A stretch of 64,000 nucleotides of DNA from Cordia subcordata (lineage: Eukaryota > Streptophyta > Magnoliopsida > Boraginales > Cordiaceae), in the NCBI GenBank assembly GCA_028554755.1, contig JAPTOF010000001.1, forward strand, positions 39,885,501-39,949,500, in the 5' to 3' direction. Below, one piece after another: positions 58,396 through 64,000 of the stretch. A model generated the notes under the pieces. That model was given only the letters and a program-made list of their open reading frames with translations. It ran no database searches and had not been told where the DNA came from. The position numbers were made by a program, and so were the translations under genes. Position 1 is the first letter of the stretch, and the number at the start of each line of letters is the position of its first letter.

Positions 58396-60947
58396 TTACA
58401 GTAACATAAAAAAGCCAATGATCAGAAGTAAGATGGAGGAGAAAGAACCAAGCTTGGAAGCTGCATTGGCAACACCATTATCAGGTGAGTAGTTCCCTTC
58501 TGGCGTGCTTGTGGTCAAGACAACGACCACCCAGTCATCTTCGGTGCCAATCCCAATCCCGGTAAACTTCGTGTCGTTGAAGTCCTGCGAGTACTGCGAT
58601 TGTGTAAAGTTGGAGAGGACAAGAGATGGAACCAGGTCGGGAACACAAGCAGGCAATATAGCTCCGTCCCTGGTCGTAGTTACATTCAAATTGCACTTTG
58701 CTAGAAGCCTGGGATAGTTTGCAAACTGAGGTTCGGTGCCTGGTACAGTGAAAGAGCCCGTGGTGTTTGTGCAGGGTTGATCCTTGAACTGGTTCGCAAT
58801 CTCTTCAGCGAGGCACTCTGCTTTGTCACTCTGTGTTAGAGCACTTAGGTTTAACGAAGCCCTGTAACTATTAATTCCCTTAAGAAGGTTCTCTTCCTCG
58901 TCTGCATAGGGAAAGGTGAACTGAGAACTTTTAGTTATAAAATTTTAATAATTAATTGTAAGCACACCAGTCGTGCAGCCACAATAATAAGGATTTTGCA
59001 AATATGTAATCCTAAATTCAGGGATACAACTGTGATAAAAAAGCCACATAATGTCGCGTCCCCTTGATGAAGGGAAAACATAAACATTCAGGAGACGGAA
59101 CATTTCATGCTTCTAAATGTCAATGACCATGAATTTTGTTTACAGATACAGATATCTTAAGCAGTGAAATAGTCTGAATGACAGCAAACTCTTGAGAAGT
59201 TAAGACAATTACTGAAATTTTGTGAAGGATATAAACAACATGAATAAAAGCCCGTTTTATAGGAACATCCAACAAGTATAAAACCGGGGCACAGAAATAT
59301 TTTGTGAGCCATTTCATAAACAAATGAATTTCAAAAGGCCACACTATTGCAGCAAATTCATTCTGTAAGTTATTTCTATCAGAACTTCAGTAATTTTTGT
59401 CACAACACATTGAACTATAGCGACAGTATGAGAATAGTTTATTTCCTTGGGGTGGAAAGAGTGGTTTTATATGCTTGTTCTGAGATGAGAAACCTGAAAG
59501 TACATGGCTACAGCCACCAGATGTTTCTAATCCACCTTAATGGTCAGGGTCCAGTCGTTGTCAAGTTGCAAAATGAAGACCACAAAGTAACATTCAAATC
59601 ACAAAGATCACAAATGCCAACTGGCAAAATTTGGCACTAGAGTCTATCTTAATATATTCTTTTGGCAATATGTTCCTAGATTAGATTCACTATGGCATGC
59701 TTGGGACACAACTGCTACATCTCTTCTTTGATGGTCTAAAACAATAAATTACGGAGCTCAATAAGCCAGACTTATAATTACGCCTCACATTGATCAACGA
59801 AAACAAAACTCACAAAGAACGGTACAGTTGCTTAAGCATTTGAAGTTAAACAAGAAAACAAATAGAAGTAAAAGAAAATGGAAAAGGCAAAGTCCCAGAA
59901 ACGAAGGATCAAACTAAAATACGAGTGGGATTTAAAGAGGTGTAGGATAAACCCATTCAACATCAAAGTGGGTAAAAGATTAACATGACGTATTGTAACG
60001 AAGAAATGGGGCGAAATCAGATCTTTGATGCTAAGTACGCTTAAAATAGAAGTTGAACTTGAACTCGATTTCTTACCAAATAACACCAGAAGGACCCATC
60101 TAGCTCAGAAACAGAATAACCACCACATTAAAAAATTAAAATTAAAATAATACTGAAGGGGAGAAAATTCAGATCTCAAACCCTTGATGGGATAAAACAG
60201 TAAAATTTGAATCGATTACTTCAATCAAACAACTAAAAGGAAACTCATTTACCTAAAAACTGATTAATCTTGATTAATCTTCATATATTTTACAAGAAAA
60301 TGTACTTTGAAGAACGTAAAATTAAAATGAGATCTTTAATACTGATTAAGACTTACATATTTTAGTCGAACTTGATTGCTTCCCTGACCCAAAAAAAGAA
60401 ACTTGATTGCTTCAACTACAACTTATAATAAGAAATTTGTCCAAACATCATGAAAACTTGTGAAAGAATAGATAAAACTCAGATCTTTGAAAGCTTAATA
60501 ACCAAATGTTACATGAATCACTAAAGAATATTCTACAAAGATCAGATCTTTATCACTTAGCACTCTATTGCTAGCTTCAAACCCATAAAAAAAAGTGAGA
60601 ATAGCCCACTTAATTACTTCACATAAACAACAGAAACAAACCATTCAGCAAAAACAAAGCTTAAAATCTACACACAAGAAGTAAATCGCTTTGTCTGTTG
60701 CACTACATTGCTTGCTTCAAATAAGATAATAAACAAAACCCACTTGACTAAATAGAAAAATCAATTAAAAAAACAACAAAGAATCAGCTCTAAAACAATG
60801 TCTAAAATGCAAAACAAAAATAAAATGAAAAGAATTTGCAAATGGATGCGTAGAAAAATGGTTACCTGCACAATAAGCAGTGTGATTGATGAAAATAATG
60901 AGGTGAAGAAGCAGAGAAAGGAGAAGATAACGTGAAAATGAAGCCAT
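58396..60947 (-). CDS. GPI-anchored secreted glycoprotein, At3g06035/At5g19250-like
   Basis: Two exons, 60947-60866 (82 bp) and 58901-58396 (506 bp), joined in phase across a 1,964-bp GT-AG intron give 195 residues. The N-terminus MASFSRYLLLSLLLHLIIFI is a signal peptide, with cleavage likely near AYCA. The mature part starts DEEENLLKGINSYRASLNL and has conserved cysteines (KAECL, QPCTN, AKCNL, PACVP) and five N-glycosylation motifs (NLS, NTT, NVT, NFT, NDT). The conserved DDWVVVVLTTSTPEGNY precedes a small-residue patch and a hydrophobic end (SILLLIIGFFMLL) that fits a GPI signal. The family is annotated as uncharacterised GPI-anchored protein in Arabidopsis; its biochemical role is unknown and it should sit on the outer plasma membrane. 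No lesion is visible. Confidence 0.92.
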
Positions 60948-61006
60948 TTTTGATGAAGTGTTGAATCAAAATTTGATTTGCACTTTTAGTGGAGAGCTGC
61001 ATTGAA

Positions 61007-61012
61007 TATATA
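61007..61012 (-). promoter_or_regulatory. Putative TATA box of the GPI-anchored protein gene
   Basis: The minus strand reads CCTATATATTCAA about 60 bp upstream of the ATG at 60947, in position for a short 5' leader. Confidence 0.6.
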
Positions 61013-61452
61013 GGCATCTAAGGGAACGCGGCAACGTGGGGTGGTACGGTGTCGTTTAGGTAGCACTTCGTTTTCGAATTGAATAAAGGGCTCACTTTTG
61101 ACGTGGGATTTTTGGTTTTGTTTTGGAGTTCTTGATTGGAATATTATAGAAAAATCGAACTAGAGTTTTGAATGTAAAAGAGGATTCTATTTTGATGACT
61201 GTATTATACGGTAGCCTAGTGATTAACAAATAATTCAAGTAGTTGTGATTATTTTTTTTAAAGCATAAGGTCTTAGATTTAATTCTATAGAGTGGAGGTT
61301 TCAAAAAAAAATTTACAAGTTTATAAATCTTTACAAAATTTTTTTAGGACGATGAAGAAAGTTGAAAACAGATTTGTGTAAATTCTTCTTGCTTTTGTGG
61401 GTACTTTTCTAGAGTCTTTTTTTCCCTCTCATTTCTCTGTTTTGGATGGATG

Positions 61453-61900
61453 TAAAGCTGGCAACCAGGTATCCGTTGGTCGACTCAACCAATTTACGGT
61501 AGGTTGGCAGGTTAGTTCATTTCAGGGTGACCTATTTAGTTAGCAAGTCACCAGGTCCTGACCCTAATGGCTTGAATGGTTGGCGGGTCGACTCACGAGT
61601 CAGCGAGTTGACCCTACATATTTTCAATATATATATATATATATAACTATGCAAAATAATTATGAAATCAAATACATAAACTCTTAAATCATAACATGGA
61701 CCATAATCAATCACAAAAATAATAATTAAACTTAGATAACATGAGTAATTACATATTTTTTAAAAAAATAAAGGCGAGTTAGACGGAATAAATGGGTTAG
61801 TGGGTCACTTTGGCAGGTTATTGAACCTTCAACCCTAACCCTCTCTTTTAGCAGATTAGGTGGATTGACCCCCGAGTTTTAACCCATTTTGCCAGCTTTA
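61453..61900. mobile_element. hAT-type MITE
   Basis: 448 bp with inverted ends TAAAGCTGGCAA and TTGCCAGCTTTA, flanked by GATGGATG (61445-61452) and GATGGGTG (61901-61908), an 8-bp target duplication with one mismatch as expected for hAT. The interior has many GGTTGGCGGGTCGACTC / GAGTTGACCC-type words common in plant hAT MITEs and an AT microsatellite. No transposase. Confidence 0.8.
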
Positions 61901-61909
61901 GATGGGTGG

Positions 61910-62401
61910 TATCATCTTTTCTCAACTCTCGTTTTCTCTTACTTCTATTTTCTTTTTCTTTTTTGTTATATAATTATTGTGTTATTTCATTTACTTTATA
62001 TGGCATTTCCTTCACTAAGCATATGATATTTCCAGGTATTTTGTTCTCTTGATGACTTTAGTTGGAGTAATGACTAGTGTGTAGTTGTTTTGGTTATATC
62101 CTCCAATGCCACCTTTGGTTACATCTTCCCATGTCACTATTTGCATGATGGCTAGTGTGTAATATAAATTTCTTTTGTCTTTGTTCCGTTCAGAGATATT
62201 TGTCAGTTGTTTGAAATTTTTTTTATTTTCTAGTCCTGCCTTATGCAACCGAGCATATTTATGGTTATGCCAACAGCTTGATAGATTAGATAACTTATAC
62301 AATTTGGATAAGTCTTTTTCTTTTTGTTAGGACATGTACTATTTTTTTAGAGCTATTTTTGTTTATATACAAATTTTTTTTATCGTGTACTCTTGTTGAT
62401 G

Positions 62402-62442
<41 letters not shown>

Positions 62443-64000
62443 ATGTATATATATATATATGTATATTTTTAACAACAAAAGACTGTTGTTAATTGATTTT
62501 TTTTATACTAAAGAAACCTAATTGACAACATTCGTCCACCAATTAATAAACTTTGGGGTATAATAACCCTTCCCAAAATCATTGCACTAGATAAAGTAGG
62601 ACATTCAACTTGATAGCAATGTAGCGCTAACCAATGTATGAGTGGCACTTTGTTAATTAAAACTTACAAGTGAGAAATGTTCACATTCGATCTCTATAAG
62701 TGAGTATTTGGAATCTCTCAACTTTGATCTACTATAAAATGTCTTTTCTAGATCTCTCTAGGGTAAACGATGGACAAAAGAAAGGGAAAAAGTTAATAAT
62801 TTTCTGTTAATTTGGCTATATTTTGGTATTAACATAATTCAACGTCATCTTTGTACCAAATTCTGGTATTGGATGGTATTGAATCGATTTTTCGCCTTGG
62901 ACCCCCCCCCCCCCAAAAAAAAAAAGGAATAATTTTTGAAAGATGAAATTATAGAGCAATGCGGTCCGACAAACCAATCGAACTTTTAATCAAATGACAA
63001 GATCTCGCGTGGAAAAGACATACGCTGTGAGTCATTGAAATGTACCTCCTGTTTTGCATGAAAGCATTGGATTTTGTTTTTATCTTTATGTTTGTGTCTT
63101 TCATTTGGAAGTGAGTGAAGTTTGAATTTTCAATTTTCTTCTTTTATTTGGAGTTAGAAATTGGGCCATCTGATTTTCTGGAGTAATCTTGAGGATGACA
63201 AGTGGAATTTTGTTATTGTTAAATTAATTATGAGATTTAATACAAAAAGGAGTATTATACTACAATTAAGTCATTATTACTTTGTTTTTATTACGTTTGG
63301 TCCATGAGAAAAGATTCATCACCCAAAAATACAATAAATATTTGACTATTTGCTTGGTGGACAAGGACATTTGGCCCAGGACCCCAGAAGTGTTAACAAA
63401 CTGCAATGGGATCATTATGCAAGTACCATAAAAATGCAGTTGAAATTGGTATTCTTTCATGGATAAGAAAGATGCAAATGTTGCTGAAATTGGGGACATA
63501 AAGCGGGGGCTTTTTGAAATTAGTTGATGTACCTGATTCATACAGGCTCTATATGGAACCATTATCATGTATTTGTAACGTATATAGAATATTTCATTAG
63601 TAAAAATTAAGTAATTTTATCTTAATTTATACATATTCTGAACTAGCAAAAAGTGTTTATAAAATTTTGAATAAGGCATGTAGACGTGAAATGCAACTTA
63701 TTATCTTCTAATTGAATAAGGTTTCACATTTTTGGATACATTAAGAGGTGGATTTGTAGAGAGAGTTGTTAGGATGTGTGGAAGTTTGGAAGTTGTAAGC
63801 AGTAGAAGAAAACTTAAAAATAGTTGGATAGATAGCTAGGCTCATGCAAGATTTCGCTTAAGCAGAATTTAGAGAGAAAATAACTCTTACCCTTTAGTAA
63901 TAAGAAGAATTCTTCATAATGATCCAACCATTTTGGTCATTGAGTCGAAAGACTAAGAGACTAGAGAGAATGATGTGATATGAAGAGACAAAAAAAGAGA
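61910..64000. other. Intergenic DNA to the window end, without a gene
   Basis: Contents: (AT)n runs at 62405-62439 and 62447-62463 and a C-run followed by an A-run at 62901-62925. Short frames match no known family. Confidence 0.5.
62405..62439. repeat. (AT)n microsatellite
   Basis: About 17 AT dinucleotides followed by a second shorter run. Confidence 0.95.

Noticed and set aside
1..64000. CRISPR arrays, rRNA, tRNA and phage- or bacteria-type systems
   Set aside because: Tandem repeats here are AT-rich or short duplications without regular spacers, and no tRNA or rRNA signature was recognised; the window is plant nuclear DNA.

Overview
The window is nuclear DNA of a flowering plant, most likely a eudicot. 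The evidence is spliceosomal introns with GT-AG and one GC-AG boundary, plant-only gene families (FANTASTIC FOUR, NPK1/ANP MAP3K, a plant GPI-anchored protein family, plant mobile domain), a Ty1/copia element primed by initiator tRNA-Met, and remnants of an endogenous caulimovirid. It is visibly AT-rich and gene-poor. No rRNA, tRNA, CRISPR or bacterial-type operon was seen. All coordinates and translations were read by eye.

Layout. 1-1015: decayed plant mobile domain (PMD) gene, minus strand. 3670-4620: non-LTR retrotransposon remnant, minus strand. 5020-14819: one nearly full-length Ty1/copia element (9.8 kb) with 1.3-kb LTRs, primer site, gag, protease-integrase, RT-RNase H, an extra third ORF and a polypurine tract. 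All its ORFs carry stops or frameshifts. 14.8-34.4 kb: no intact gene; it holds a Helitron-like 3' end, a block of AAACGCTA motifs, an inverted pair of caulimovirid movement-protein remnants (24.84-26.64 kb) with a Tourist-like MITE between them, a 0.2-kb tandem duplication and a LINE RNase H fragment. 34574-35527: intact single-exon FAF-like gene, plus strand. 35.8-49.5 kb: intergenic DNA with Tourist-like and CACTA MITEs, Helitron-like ends, several local tandem duplications and AT microsatellites. 49727-55746: 17-exon NPK1/ANP-type MAP3K, minus strand. 56431-56931: MITE with GGCCATYTCCAACA ends. 58396-60947: two-exon GPI-anchored secreted glycoprotein gene, minus strand. 61453-61900: hAT-type MITE with an 8-bp target duplication.

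The three host genes are unrelated in pathway as far as the sequence shows: meristem-size regulation (FAF family), a cytokinesis and stress MAP kinase cascade (ANP/NPK1), and a cell-surface protein of unknown function. The MAP3K has two single-base indels in conserved exons, which are either assembly errors or real lesions. I did not find a clearly new biological system. The strongest leads are the tail-to-tail caulimovirid arrangement, the two MAP3K indels, the extra ORF and palindrome arrays of the copia element, and the Helitron and duplication cluster at 42.4-44.9 kb.
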